In this document: piece by piece, positions 49,502-63,118 of the stretch
Layout of the letters: each line of letters starts with the position of its first letter
Position numbering within the stretch: position 1 is the first letter of the stretch
NCBI GenBank assembly: GCA_026929865.2
Contig: CM049398.1
Coordinates: 26,082,501 to 26,146,500, forward strand
Length of the DNA stretch: 64,000 bases
Direction: 5' to 3'
From: Hyperoplus lanceolatus
Taxonomy: Eukaryota > Chordata > Actinopteri > Uranoscopiformes > Ammodytidae
Program-made: the position numbers and the translations under genes
The notes under the pieces: model-generated
Told to the model about the DNA's origin: nothing
The model's input: the letters and a program-made list of their open reading frames with translations, nothing else
Database searches by the model: none

Positions 49502-50103
49502 AGAGGACCTATTATGCTACTTTTCTGGTCTTAATTTCTTGTTTTACACTGCTATAGAGCAACCTGACACGAATCACATCACAAAAAACTATGTAGATTT
49601 TCGGGAAGCTCTTTCTCTTATTTTGGCGATCCAGCACATCCTGTCAACACTTGAGTGTGTGTGCTTCGGCTCCCTCCGCCTGTGCTTCGGCCATCTCCGC
49701 TCCCCTCCCCCCCTCCTGCAAACCCCACTCCGTTGTGATTGGTTACCTTCCTTCCGGAACACTTTCAGTGGCGGGAAGCACGAGCATGGACCTATAAGGG
49801 CGCGAGGCAGACGCGAACAGGGAAGTGACAGCATTACCATACATGGAAACATCCGCGTGGAGACGTCACAAAGTTTTATGCGACGTCACAAATTATGAAA
49901 GGGTAGACCGCTTTAAAGACGTGACTTCTCGACTGGCTAGAATAGTGTTTAGTGCTCTGCACAGACACCCCAGACGGTCAGCAGGGAATATGTCGAAATG
50001 CATGTAAGTCATTATTTGATAATTTAGTATGGTTAAGCATGACTATGAATCATCATAACAACGTTTATAAGTCATAAAAGTCAAAAAGCATCATAGGTCC
50101 TCT
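49502..50103. mobile_element. Non-autonomous TTAA-target DNA transposon
   Basis: Ends AGAGGACCTATTATGC and the complement of AGAGGACCTATGATGC (one mismatch), flanked by TTAA (49498-49501, 50104-50107). 602 bp, no transposase. The ends resemble those of the element at 47180 (A-G-x-x-CC-x-AT-x-ATGC pattern), which suggests a related family. The 140-codon frame at 49476 crosses its boundary and is not a gene. Confidence 0.85.
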
Positions 50104-50107
50104 TTAA

Positions 50108-52329
<2,222 letters not shown>

Positions 52330-52337
52330 GTATTAAG

Positions 52338-53218
52338 CAGGGCCGGCCCTGACCAATTTGGCGCCCTAGGCAAGATTTTAGCTGGCGCCCCCCAGTGCAT
52401 TGCAGTCAGGTCCACCACCGTTCATACACTCACACAGAACTGGATAGCTTTGTCTTTGACATTTCATTTTATTTTAGATAGAAAATAACCCACAAAATAA
52501 AAACCATATTACAAAACAAGTGACATAACATTAAAAAATTAATACAATATTACGATTCGCACAGAAAAATGCAGACGTTAAAAGTATAATCTATTACAAG
52601 TATAGTTTAACATTTTAAATAAATCATAACTTTGCATTGAATATAATTCCACACAAAAAGCTATATTACAAAATTAAATGACAGAGACCTCTGGTTTGTA
52701 CTGCTATTTAACTTAATTCCAACAGAGAGCTGTAGATGTTAAGACCTCATCTTCATATCTCAACAAGCTCACCTCACCTTGCTACAGCTACTACTCTTGC
52801 CTTTGGGTCTATTGCTGAAGCCTTTATTCCTCATGCTACATCACTGGGCTGTGCTGAGGTGGAGAAGATGTCTGCAGGACAGGTGGCTCAAAGTATTTCA
52901 AATGAAAACCTGAAGAGAAAAGAGAAGTATACATGTTGTTATATTATTTATATTAATACATGGTGAAAAGCCTTAAAATGGAAATTAGATAAGATTAAAC
53001 TCCTTCAATGTTTTTTATAGATCGGCTATCCTCAGTAGTTGTCCTATTTTAAGCTTAACTCATATTTTGAAATTATAGTATTAACAGCATTAGTTAAAAA
53101 AATAAAAATAAAGTTTTGGTAGCCCATTTTTATTTTTTTATTTTTTGTAGCGGCGCCCCCTGCGGATGGATGCGCCCCTAGCATTTGCCTATACTGCCTA
53201 TGCCCAGGGCCGGGCCTG
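52338..53218. mobile_element. hAT element with perfect 8-bp TSD
   Basis: Ends CAGGGCCGGCCCTG and the complement of CAGGCCCGGCCCTG (one mismatch), flanked by the direct repeat GTATTAAG (52330-52337, 53219-53226). 881 bp; GGCGCCC motifs occur next to both ends, the centre is AT-rich. No transposase frame, so non-autonomous. Confidence 0.9.
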
Positions 53219-53319
53219 GTATTAAGACCCCGCTAGACATCTTATTAATCTTTCTTTTTTACCTCTACCTTTAGTTTGATCGTCCTTTCTTTACACCTAT
53301 GTACACCTTATGCTTTTCT

Positions 53320-53490
53320 GCCTTGCTCTTCTAGAGTTTTTCTTCCACTTTTTTTCCAAGTAAGGAGTTTGTTGGGGCCTGTTGTTCCTTATCCGAATCA
53401 AGGGTCTGGGAGCATAGTGGGTGTGTTATACTGTCCAGATTGTAAAGCCCCCTGATACTAGGTTATATAAATACAATTGACTTCTTATTC
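53320..53490 (+). mobile_element. Probable LINE 3' end fragment
   Basis: The sequence with TAGAGTTTTTCTTCCACTTT, CCTTATCCGAATCAAGGGTC, CAGATTGTAAAGCCCCCTGA and TATATAAATACAATTGAC resembles by recollection the common teleost LINE 3' UTR that ends in ATAAAATTGA repeats. No coding portion. Edges approximate. Confidence 0.45.
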
Positions 53491-54065
53491 CCTTGTACCC
53501 CTTGCCATCTACCTCAATTCATTCCATATTTCTCAATTTGTTCTTCTCATGTACCTGACGGTTTTGTCATTTGTCGCAGCGTGTCATGTTAGATCCCTCC
53601 CCCGCTGTGGCAGGAGCCTGTGGAGAGGGGAAGGGAAGGAATGAGGAGGGGGGAAAAAATGAACAGGGGAGTGATTTGTCGTTTCCAGGTAGTTGTTCCG
53701 TTGGGAAGTGTAATGGCCTATGGCTCTTCAAAGTGTCTCCCATCTGTCATAAAGTGTTCAGTGCAGATGGACACATACAGCAACTCACTGCCGGGCTGGG
53801 GCTACAGCTGTGTGCCAAGAGACCGGGCCAGCATTTTAAAGCATGTGAATGATGTGTGATGTCAGTCCGCTATACACTGTGTCTACACGTGTTAGCGCGT
53901 GTGTGTGTTTGTCTAGTTGTGACTGTCGGTGTGTGAAGTCGCAAACTGACATTACTTGGATTTATAGCGTTGCTTACATAATAGTGTGTATTAGCCTGTG
54001 TGTGCTGAAGTAATTATTTTTGTACGGCACTTTTTAATAAGATGTGCACTTTACTTTTGTTTTTT

Positions 54066-54069
<4 letters not shown>
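53491..54069. other. No recognised feature
   Basis: Frames at 53571 and 53620 overlap in two phases and have no motif. Confidence 0.45.

Positions 54070-54110
<41 letters not shown>
54070..54110. repeat. Microsatellite (GT)n
   Basis: About 20 GT units. Confidence 0.95.
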
Positions 54111-54112
<2 letters not shown>

Positions 54113-54282
54113 GTGTGTGTACGTGAGTGTGTGTACATGCATCTGCAACATTTCCGGTAATAGGAAACAGGCCACAGTGTGCTCTAATATATTAAATAGA
54201 AACAAGAACTGCTCAATAACACTGTCACATTGCTTTATACTTAGGCTCAAGTAACTTCTCTAAAGTGCTGTTGTCACTTACC

Positions 54283-54283
<1 letters not shown>

Positions 54284-54324
<41 letters not shown>
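54284..54324. repeat. Microsatellite (TC)n
   Basis: About 20 TC units followed by pyrimidine-rich sequence to about 54460. Confidence 0.94.
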
Positions 54325-54326
<2 letters not shown>

Positions 54327-55874
54327 TGCCTGTCTCTCAGACACTTCTTTGCCATATTCCTTCTCTCTCTTTCCTCTTTACCTTTTTCTTTTTTGGTCTA
54401 TCACCTGATTTCCCCCTTCCTTATGCCTATCTCTCTGTCTGCTGCTCCACCTGAATTCTCCCTTCATTTCAGTCCTTATCTGTCTGTGTTTCTGTCTACA
54501 GCCTAGTTTCCTTGCAGCCTAAAAAGACACCACCGCTGTAGTTGTCGAATCATTTGTATCATTTTGCCAGAAGGAGCATAATAGAAACTCCCTGACTCTT
54601 AGGAAAATTGCAAAGAACCCTGAAAGTATTGTAAGAAGCTGAAAATGGCTTGAGTGTTTTTTTTTTCTCTCAATCTAACCACAAAATGAGAACCGGAAAA
54701 AAAAATATTGCCTTTGCCTGTTTTTCCAATAATGGTCCATTTCCCTTCACTCTGCACTCTTTGTTATATTTCAACATACTCATTCATAATCACTTGTGTT
54801 CTTTTTTATCTGACCACTTTATATGTCCACTTAAATATAGTGGAAGGCTACCCCCAGCAGTTTCAATTAAGGACTTTTGCTCTTTGGTACTTGACTTCAA
54901 CTAGAATCAGGTCAAATGTAAGAAATTAGTATCAGAGAAGCCTTTAAGCAGATTGCAGAGTCTTGCTCAAGGACACTCAGGTAGGATGGGTGTTTGCTGT
55001 CACAGTTTGCTTGAGTTCCAGGCCCTCTAGTTTGAAGCACATAATGCCGTATTGGCAGTGGTCTCGAAATCCATTTCTGCAACCTTAAATAAGATATTCA
55101 ACACAACGAGAACACAATACAACACTCATATAAAACATAAATACATAAAACACACTTGAGCAGCAGGGAGTCTGAACTACTCTTAAGAATAAAGGTAAAA
55201 AAAGACTGTCTACTAGAGGGTGCATTGTTTGATACAAAACGCAAACTGACTGCATTATTGATGGGTCTGAAAAAAAAGATCATTCAGTATTCTTACACAT
55301 ATTCATTTAACATCACAAGTCACAGTGCTCTGAGGTGTGCCCAGGTTTGCTTTAAATAGTTGATGTGATCTCATTGTAATTGGTGTAAATATTTCATGTA
55401 TGGGAAAGTATGTATGCAGAAAAACAAGGACTGACAGCAAAGAATGTGACCTGTTTTCTGCTCTTTTAGGGTCGCACACATATGCCTTGTTTCCACTGAG
55501 CAGTACAGTTTGGTGTGGAACAGGTACCCTAGATCTGACCTTTCGACTGTCGACACTAGAGCTTTTGCTTATTAGGCGTGTTCTATGCCACACAGCACGC
55601 ATAGCCGTTGTTACTATCGTGACTTTATAGCAGCGGGACACAGCTAAGCCCGCCAATAAATTAAATCAAGAGGAAGAACATTACACAGTTAACTAAGAGC
55701 TCTGCCCTGAATGCAGTAAGTCACATTTCCAGACATCATGGTGTTATGTTAGTAATGTATCATGGGAGCTGAGGGGCTGCTGCTATTTAGGTGGTTACAC
55801 AATATTTAAGCTATAAAATATATTTTTCAACAGTGATATTTTTAAAATATGTGTTAAGATTTTCATTCTCTGTG

Positions 55875-55877
<3 letters not shown>
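54325..55877. other. Unassigned; two possible repeat fragments
   Basis: GTCTTGCTCAAGGACACTCA (54960-54979) shares CTTGCTCAAGGACAC with 58838-58852 and may be the same dispersed repeat. CCTTGTTTCCACTGAGCAGT (55485-55504) resembles the TTTCCACCG ends of the Harbinger-like element at 10858, but no second end was found. Otherwise nothing. Confidence 0.4.

Positions 55878-55957
<80 letters not shown>
55878..55957. repeat. Microsatellite (GT)n
   Basis: About 40 uninterrupted GT units. Confidence 0.96.
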
Positions 55958-55960
<3 letters not shown>

Positions 55961-56125
55961 CAATTTAATTCTTAATGTTTTCTGACCTAGGCTTTTTGAG
56001 GCTGTCTGAATATAGCTCCCTGGAAGAAGTAAACCTATTAAGTTATAAAGTATACCTTTACAACTACAAGCCTTTATCATATGAAACTAATGGACAAAGG
56101 TTTGAAACTTGCATGAATGCCTTAA

Positions 56126-56592
56126 ATGTGCTCTAAGCGGAATGGTTCTTTTAGCTAACTTCCTGTCAGTTACTGCAGTTAGCGGTCCCCTCGCTCGTCC
56201 CTACGTCACCACATAAATGCACTGCGGTCTTCAAGCAGCGAGTTGTCTAGCATCATCTCAGATCCGTAAGTGTGATAAAACATGATAAAACCATCAAAAC
56301 AGACATTGGGAAGGATTTTCACCTGCTCCGCCATTGTAGGCGCATAAAAATTCACCCATGTGTCGCTATGGCGTGCACCGGCAGTGAGACCATGAGTGAG
56401 ACGGGTGTCGGTTTGTAGCGTTCTCTCTTGTGATTGGATATTAATTTTGGGATCCCCCGAAAAGTTTATTTGCCGATTACATGCAAAGCAGCTGACTGAG
56501 AGATCGGCTTTATGTAACGCGCACATTATGTAAGTGATCACTGTATGAGATTTAACACTTATATTAACATAAATAAACCACTTACTTCACCT
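56126..56592. mobile_element. Possible non-autonomous TTAA-target element
   Basis: TTAA flanks both sides (56122-56125, 56593-56596). The ends ATGTGCTCTAAGCGG and complement of AGGTGAAGTAAGTGG agree at 10 of 15 bases. 467 bp, GC-richer than its flanks. The 111-codon minus frame inside has no motif. Less certain than the other two TTAA elements because the TIR match is weak. Confidence 0.45.
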
Positions 56593-56596
56593 TTAA

Positions 56597-57623
56597 TGTA
56601 CATCAATACGTATCTTTGGTCCCCCTTCGGTTTAAATAATAAAAAACGATGGCTAGATGTCCATTGATTTCTTCCTAGTGTGTTTCAAATGCCAATCAAT
56701 GGAGTGGAAGTGCAATTTCTTTTGAGAATTCTAAGACAGTAAAGGTCCAATATAACGCAAAATCGACCCTTGATGGCTTTTTCAAATTAAAGGTACACAC
56801 TTTGGGACACAGGGAAACATAAACATAGTAGATGGGATGATACTGCATTGTACTGTGTATTTGAAGGTGACATTGCTGACAATATTTTTCTAGATATGTG
56901 TAAGGCAAAATAACAGATCTAGGCTAACAATATACAATATGCAGTGCACAACATTGAATCAACCCCTCTCTGACTCAGGGTCAACAGGTGGGTTGTGGAG
57001 GCCTTAGTTTTATTGTCAGGGCCACATATTGTCATGTATGTGTGTGCATGCACAATAATGACTTCTATTATCTCTCCATCTCTTTTCCAAGTCAAGTGCA
57101 TTGATGTCTGGCAGATGTATTAGCAATGACTGAGAACAAATTATACTTTAACGTTTTCCTTCATCGGGGTTAAGTCTCTGGTGGTCCTTCACCAGTCAAA
57201 CATATTGATCTGGTTAAATCCAGCTTTTCGCCTTAATTTATTTTTTTTCCAGACACACTTTCCAACATTTCCGTGTAACCTTAGTTGAACCTTATCTTTT
57301 CTCATTATGCATAGAGTTACAATGAATTATGCTTTCTTCACCAATTTCCCAAAAGAGAAATAGCATCTTCTGCATAGAAGCACCTTTGCAATTCTAACCA
57401 ACCAATTCCAATTACAGTGATTGGAGTGGAGCTTTACATTTGACAAAGAATACCTCAGTTTGTTCTCAAATCAATAATTACACGTCTTTAGAGAGAAGCC
57501 AAGAGGGAGCAGAGTAGATAAGAAAGAAGTGAGGAAAATAGAGGAGAGGAAAGTCAAGAGGGATGGGAGCAAAAACAAACAAGGAAACGGTGCCACCTGC
57601 CACTGGATCTTTGAAACATACAG
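56597..57623. other. No recognised feature
   Basis: AT-rich DNA; nothing supported. Confidence 0.5.
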
Positions 57624-57664
57624 TACATGCAACCAACCACACACTGTGTGGTTGGTTGCATGTA
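57624..57664. repeat. Perfect 41-bp hairpin
   Basis: Two exact 20-bp arms (57624-57643 and 57645-57664) around a single central C. It lies 38 bp before a long CA array and its inner part is itself ACCACACA-like. Confidence 0.95.
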
Positions 57665-57701
57665 CATTCTCTGCATGCACAAACACAAACACAAACACAA
57701 A

Positions 57702-57829
<128 letters not shown>

Positions 57830-58077
57830 ACCTGTCTGGGTGCTTGGGGAACTATTTGAGCAAGTTGAGCAACGATCTGTCCCCCAGCGTAAACAAGAGC
57901 AGTTGCAGACACAGACGGTCTGTTTGCATAGATATCTGGAGACTTTGTGTGTGTATGTGTGATCAGGTGATTTGCCTGCATTTGCGCATGTGTGTATGTA
58001 TGCCAGTGTGTGCGGGAATCATGCAATGTGGAGAGAGAACAGGACAGGTGGCTAATGAGACCAAGGGTACACCAGAG

Positions 58078-58084
58078 CCCCCCC

Positions 58085-58114
<30 letters not shown>
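58078..58114. repeat. Poly-C tract (C24) followed by (AC)n
   Basis: Twenty-four consecutive C then about seven AC units. The other strand is a G24 run. Confidence 0.9.
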
Positions 58115-58115
<1 letters not shown>

Positions 58116-58759
58116 CCAGCACCTGCACCTGAAACGCATGACCACACAACCAGCAAGCATTTAGTATGGAATTTGTGTGGGTCTCATGTATGGATTTGAT
58201 ATTGATTTGCAGACACTTTTCACACAGAGGCATTTCTAAACACAGACACACAAATCAATCCCCCACATTCATACAGAAATCAATCCTCAAAGTTGGTATT
58301 TCACCGTCTCCTTCTCTCTCTCCCCCCCTGACTGACTCTCTCCCACTCACAAAGACTGGCAAAACACATGCACATACACACCTGTCTTGAATCCCAGAAG
58401 GGATGGTGCTGGAAGCCATGAAGCCAAACCTCAGCCAAGCGTAACCAGTCAATATGGCCTGGTGCAAGGTTTCCTAAACAAAACATGCCTACCCATATCA
58501 GCTAAAAAAATGACTTGTTTTGTTTTGACAGACATTTTAGGACATGTCATTTGCTCTTCTGACACCTGATTTGTAAATAGGTGAATGACAGCAATCCTGG
58601 CTTACAGTTACAGCGAGGACAGTGAAGAAAACTGATTTGAACATGATGAACGGGATGACACCCTCCCCACAAGTTTCAATTGAAGTTAGTCAATTTAGTC
58701 AATAGTATACAACGCACATTGAAATTGGTCTTCTCGCATATCGCCCTCTCAGGTTTTCC

Positions 58760-58880
58760 ACTTCGGATGTGGGTCAGAGCCCAGGGTCAGCCAAATAGCA
58801 CAGCAACCCCTGGAGCAGTCGCGGTTAAGTGCCTTGCTCAAGGACACAGTGGTAGAGATGGTGGGCACCGTTCATGTAAT
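58760..58880. repeat. Possible dispersed repeat fragment
   Basis: AGCCCAGGGTCAGCCAAATA, GGTTAAGTGCCTTGCTCAAG and GACACAGTGGTAGAGATGGT resemble by recollection a widespread teleost repeat; CTTGCTCAAGGACAC is shared with about 54962-54976. No boundaries seen. Confidence 0.35.
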
Positions 58881-59820
58881 ACCAAGCACCACTGTGTTTT
58901 TTTTTCTACCTCTTACGTCCTGATATCAGTTGACCTGTGACCACTGACAAGACACGAGAAGAAGAGGACGTTTAACTGAACAAAGGGAACATAAACAAAG
59001 CAGTTACGAGGACGCAAACTGGAGGGAGAGGTCACAGAAACAAATGGAGATCAATACAGTATAGATGAATGGACTCGCGGAAATATTATTTGTATTGATC
59101 AGTGAGCCGCGGGTCGCTAAATGTGACGGTAACCTCCCTGATTAATTTCTTCACTGCCCTCTTTCACCTCCGTGTTTCCCTCTTGTCATCTCCCCGCAGT
59201 CATTCTTATCTTCTCCTGCCTTGCACCTAACCCCCATAAATATATCTATAAAGCATCTACAAAGCTCCTTTCATCCAAAGCCCCATTAGTGTGATGTCAG
59301 CATCAGTTACTCCTAAGTACAGTTAAGGGGAAAGATGGCAGGTTGGAGGGAGGAAAGAAGTGATTGAGAGGTGTTGGTCAAGTTGGGAGATTTTTTTTTT
59401 ATGTACAAAAGTTTTTATCTGCAGAGATTTGTCTTGGAAGTATGCGCTCATCCGCTCCCCTTTCAAAATAAAAGTTGAGAAGAATAACCAAGTGGCCGAC
59501 ACTAGCTGACAGTGAGATTTGTGTTGGATATGTGTGTAGTTTCCAGGAGTTCGTAAAATACAAAAAAAAAACGCTTGAAGCTCGGGGGCGCCTCTGTATG
59601 TACTGTCAGTTTGTTAGATTGCGTGCCGCATTGGCTGTGTGAGTGAGTGTGCATTATTATGTGACTGAATTATTATGTGTGTGTTTGTGTGTGCTTGTGT
59701 AAAACTATTGAGTTGATAGATGGCAGGTGGCCCGCCAGGTCAGTACAGTATCCACATCCCTCATAACCCATCACAACTCTCACAAAACTACAAGATTGAT
59801 AACCATGTACTATATCTGGG

Positions 59821-59823
<3 letters not shown>
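58881..59823. other. No recognised feature
   Basis: AT-rich DNA with a T9 run (59391) and an A9 run (59562). Confidence 0.5.

Positions 59824-59857
<34 letters not shown>
59824..59857. repeat. Microsatellite (GT)n
   Basis: About 16 GT units. Confidence 0.94.
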
Positions 59858-59858
<1 letters not shown>

Positions 59859-60453
59859 TCTTTTTCTTTTTGTCTGTGAATGTGTATGTGGGTCTTGAGC
59901 ACCACATTTGCCCTATCTATGTTTACTAGAGTGTGAGTAAAAGCAATTTGAGCTGTACATAACTAAAGGTATCAGAAAAAGTCTAAAGGGAAACAGTACA
60001 CATCAATTTGATTATTAAATACTTAATATTGCGTTTGTTATTCCTGACATAATGTAGGGGAGAACGGGGGAATCTGAGGCATTGGGTAATGTGAGCCACA
60101 CCCTGTATCAAGGCAACGGAAAACATTTTTGGTCATGTGAGATATATGTTTTCAAGCCTCTCTCATTTCCCAATGACCCTGAAAGAGAGGACCTCATGGT
60201 GATGTGGTAAGCATGTTTTTTTCACCAAAATAGGTATTTTGCATGTAAAAGTAAATGTTCTTGCTGTCAACTTAATCAACTGTTGTGCCAAAGCAAATGT
60301 ATTCACGTAGAAAAACTTCTATCATACGTGTTGATAAATTACCAACATATAAAAACCATGTGATGATATCAGCTAAATATTAGCCTGAAATGCTAAGAGC
60401 GGTAGTTTTTTCTCATATTGTGGTGGTGGGGGTAAAGTGAGTCAAATGTTGTG

Positions 60454-60484
60454 GGGGAAAGTGAGACACTGTCTCACTTTCCCC
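60454..60484. repeat. Perfect 31-bp hairpin within the outer element
   Basis: Exact 15-bp arms GGGGAAAGTGAGACA and complement around a single C. The arm is a variant of the GGGTAAAGTGAG word repeated in this element. Confidence 0.95.
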
Positions 60485-60568
60485 TACCATGAGGCACAAG
60501 TTAAAGTTAGTCTTAAACATATTTTAATGTAATATTACATAACATATGTTTTACTTTTATCTCCACAC

Positions 60569-60712
60569 TGGCCTGGGAACGCCTCGGGATCCCCCAGTCA
60601 GAGCTGGTTGATGTGGCCCGGGAAAGAGAAGTTTGGGGTTCCCTGCTCAAGCTGCTGCCCCCGCGACCCGATTTCGGATAAGCGGTTGATGATGATGATG
60701 ATGATGATGATG
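60569..60712 (+). mobile_element. LINE 3' terminus with (GAT)n tail
   Basis: Reads GGCCTGGGAACGCCTCGGGA ... GCTGCTGCCCCCGCGACCCG, followed by TTTCGGATAAGCGGTTGATG and a GAT array. One frame gives ELVDVARERE and a LLPPRPDF-like end, the usual C-terminus of a widespread teleost LINE (RTE/Rex3-like by recollection). Only the last about 100 bp plus tail are present. Confidence 0.6.
60684..60711. repeat. Microsatellite (GAT)n, LINE tail
   Basis: About nine GAT units. Confidence 0.92.
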
Positions 60713-60730
60713 TTTTATTTTAATGTCATA

Positions 60731-61675
60731 AGGGAGAACGGGGTAATTTGTCACACGGGTTGGTTGTCACAATCGTTATATCTCGGAACCAGAAGGCGCT
60801 GTCTGTGAAATTTTGGTATGTAAATATCCAGAATTGGGATCAGAGGTCACCTACATAGTCTTCCTTGGAGTTAGACTGCTGAATTTGAGGTGAGACGACT
60901 GTTTGTGTTTTTCATGTCAAATTGAAAATATTTAGCTCCTCAGTATTTTTCTTCTAGGCTTTTACACAATGGGTTTATAACAAAACACTTGTTACCCATA
61001 CAAAGTGTGAAGGGTAAACTATAGTTTAGATTGTGGTTAGCAAGCTAATTAGTTGTCAGATGGTTGTTGGCCTTGATGCTAGCAAGAAATTCAAGTTGGG
61101 GTTGGTCGTCACATTTTTTGGGGGGTTGGTTGTCACATGTTATCTCAAGGCTGCAGCCAGAAAAGGAACCCAATAACAAAATAAATTGTCAAGCTGTATC
61201 CTCACTGACACCCCTGAGAAGGAAAGAATAGAGCAGGAAAAGGCAGCTAGCATGCAAAAGAAAAAAGGACGGCAAAATCAAAACAACCCAGTGCATACCA
61301 AGCTAGACCAGCTGCCAAGGCTACAGTAAGTTATGTAGGCCTATTTGTCAACTTGACAATGCAATTAAACTTTCAAATTTAGTTCTACTTTCTTGCCTTC
61401 TTTTTAAGATTATTCCCATTAAGATAACATTGTGACAAACAACCCCATAGTGTTTGACAAACGACCCCTTGATGGGGTTGGTTGTCACAATGTGTAAGGG
61501 TGTCTTTGATGATTAATTTCTTCTTTATTACAATACGATAGAAAAGGTGAGGGGTACACATTTCAGGCCAACACCTTAAGCTTCAATTTAATGTAGGAAT
61601 GACTATTGAAAGATGTTTAGGTGATGAGCAATTCTCACTAGAGTAAAAAGTGTGCCTACTTACCCCGTTCTCCCC
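60731..61675. mobile_element. Inner DNA element with AGGGAGAACGGGG / GGGGAGAACGGGG ends
   Basis: Left AGGGAGAACGGGGTAA and the complement of the right end GGGGAGAACGGGGTAA differ at one base; TA flanks both (60729-60730, 61676-61677). 945 bp. The interior repeats GGTTGGTTGTCACA-type words in both orientations (60758, 61098, 61124, 61477; inverted near 61430 and 61451). The words differ from those of the outer element, so it is a related but distinct family. No transposase frame. Confidence 0.75.
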
Positions 61676-62467
61676 TACACATTGTAGAAAACCCATCATG
61701 CCAAGGAAATACACCAGGAAGACGACCTGGGGCAACCACACGGAAAGAGCACCTTCTCATCTTTCCCTGTGACCTAGTTGTAGAGTATGACAGGCTGATG
61801 TTATAATCCAGTTGGGACTTCTCCTGTGTTCTGAGTCCCAGGCTGTTCTCGCTGGTTCTGATTTTCCTATGCTCTGACCCCTAGACACAAGCTGGCTCTA
61901 AAGGTCCTGTGTTCTGACCCCCAGACTGTGTTCTAATCTAACTGGTTCTATCTTTAATTTGAATCTTATTAAAACCTTTTGAATTATAATATGTTGTATT
62001 TGATTTTGTTCAGAGTTACTTTCAAGTGTTTAGAACATTTGCTTTGCTTAATTGACCAAACAAACCCCATCATTATTTTACTAGTCCGACATTAGTTCTA
62101 GAATGTGTGGCTAGCTTTCAGGATTCTAACTGTTACAATATGCGTTGTTATGGTAGTTTAGTTATGGTAGTTTCAGAGTGGAAAAAGTAAGTGGATCAGT
62201 TTATCCCCAGCTGGTTCACTTTAACCCTGGATTTTTCTGGTTTGTCTAAGTTTACCCCACAGCTGGGGTAAAGTGAGCCACATGACAACTTGTTTTAAAA
62301 CAATCATATTTTCACTGCCCTTTGTCTTGAAAAAATTCCGCTAATGCCCATTTCTAGGAAACATCCTGAATTAATGGAAAATGTGTACCTTTGAGTGATA
62401 AATCATTTTATCTCGCTTAGAGGGGAGCAAATGTAAAAAGTGGCTCAGATTACCCCGTTCTCCCCTA

Positions 62468-62829
62468 TACTATTATAGAGAAAACTCAAAATGGTGATAG
62501 TTTTTTTTTTATATTTTAGGGAACTATAACAATGTTTATTTCAAATATGACTGGCCTCCAACTGATGCATTGCTGTGTGAGCAGTACGTTATTGTGACAT
62601 TACATTACTTTGATGTAATCTCTGTGTGGTGTATCTGACAAATCATAGCAGGAAAGGAAATGTCTTTTGGATTTAAAACCATAACATAATTATATTTTCT
62701 GAGAGATCTGACAACAAACAAAACAATCTGACAAAAAATGTCAAGTTATTATAGGGAAAGAAAAATCACTGTATGTGCCTCTGTAATGAAGTAGAGTTCC
62801 AATACACAGTTGCAGACTATAAAAAGACT

Positions 62830-62831
<2 letters not shown>
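62468..62831. other. No recognised feature
   Basis: AT-rich spacer between the TA-flanked element and a GT array. Confidence 0.5.
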
Positions 62832-62918
<87 letters not shown>

Positions 62919-62957
62919 CTGTGTGTGTGTCTCTGAGTGTATGCACATGCAAGCAGC
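62832..62957. repeat. Microsatellite (GT)n with a duplicated flank
   Basis: About 39 GT units (62832-62910). The following 62907-62957 are identical to the complement of 38154-38204. Confidence 0.95.
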
Positions 62958-63063
62958 ATGTGCATAAACTGTGGGTGTGTGTGTGGGCTGAAGCAGAACT
63001 GAAAAACACAACATTTGCTCATGCAGGGACGGAACCCCCTTTAGGAGCCCTTAGGCATGAAGC

Positions 63064-63065
<2 letters not shown>

Positions 63066-63105
<40 letters not shown>

Positions 63106-63118
63106 ACACACACACACA
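63066..63118. repeat. Microsatellite (CA)n, one CCA interruption
   Basis: About 25 CA units broken at about 63104. Confidence 0.94.

Larger units (their letters stand above)
60057..62465. mobile_element. Outer DNA element with GGGGAGAACGGGG ends
   Basis: Left end GGGGAGAACGGGGGAATCTG and the complement of the right end GGGGAGAACGGGGTAATCTG differ by one base; TA flanks both (60055-60056, 62466-62467). Subterminal GTGAGCCAC/GTGGCTCA motifs are also inverted. TA targets fit Tc1/mariner-type non-autonomous elements, but other families are possible. The body holds a LINE 3' tail (60569-60712) and a second element with the same end type (60731-61675). No transposase frame. Confidence 0.8.

Noticed and set aside
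49476-50007. 140-codon and neighbouring frames
   Set aside because: Cross the border of the TTAA element at 49502-50103; no protein motif.
55485-55660. Second Harbinger-like element of the 10858 family
   Set aside because: Only one end-like motif (TTTCCACTGAGC) is visible; no matching second end or TAA/TTA flank.
56206-56541. 111-codon minus-strand frame
   Set aside because: Covers most of a possible TTAA element and has no domain; better explained as chance in GC-richer DNA.
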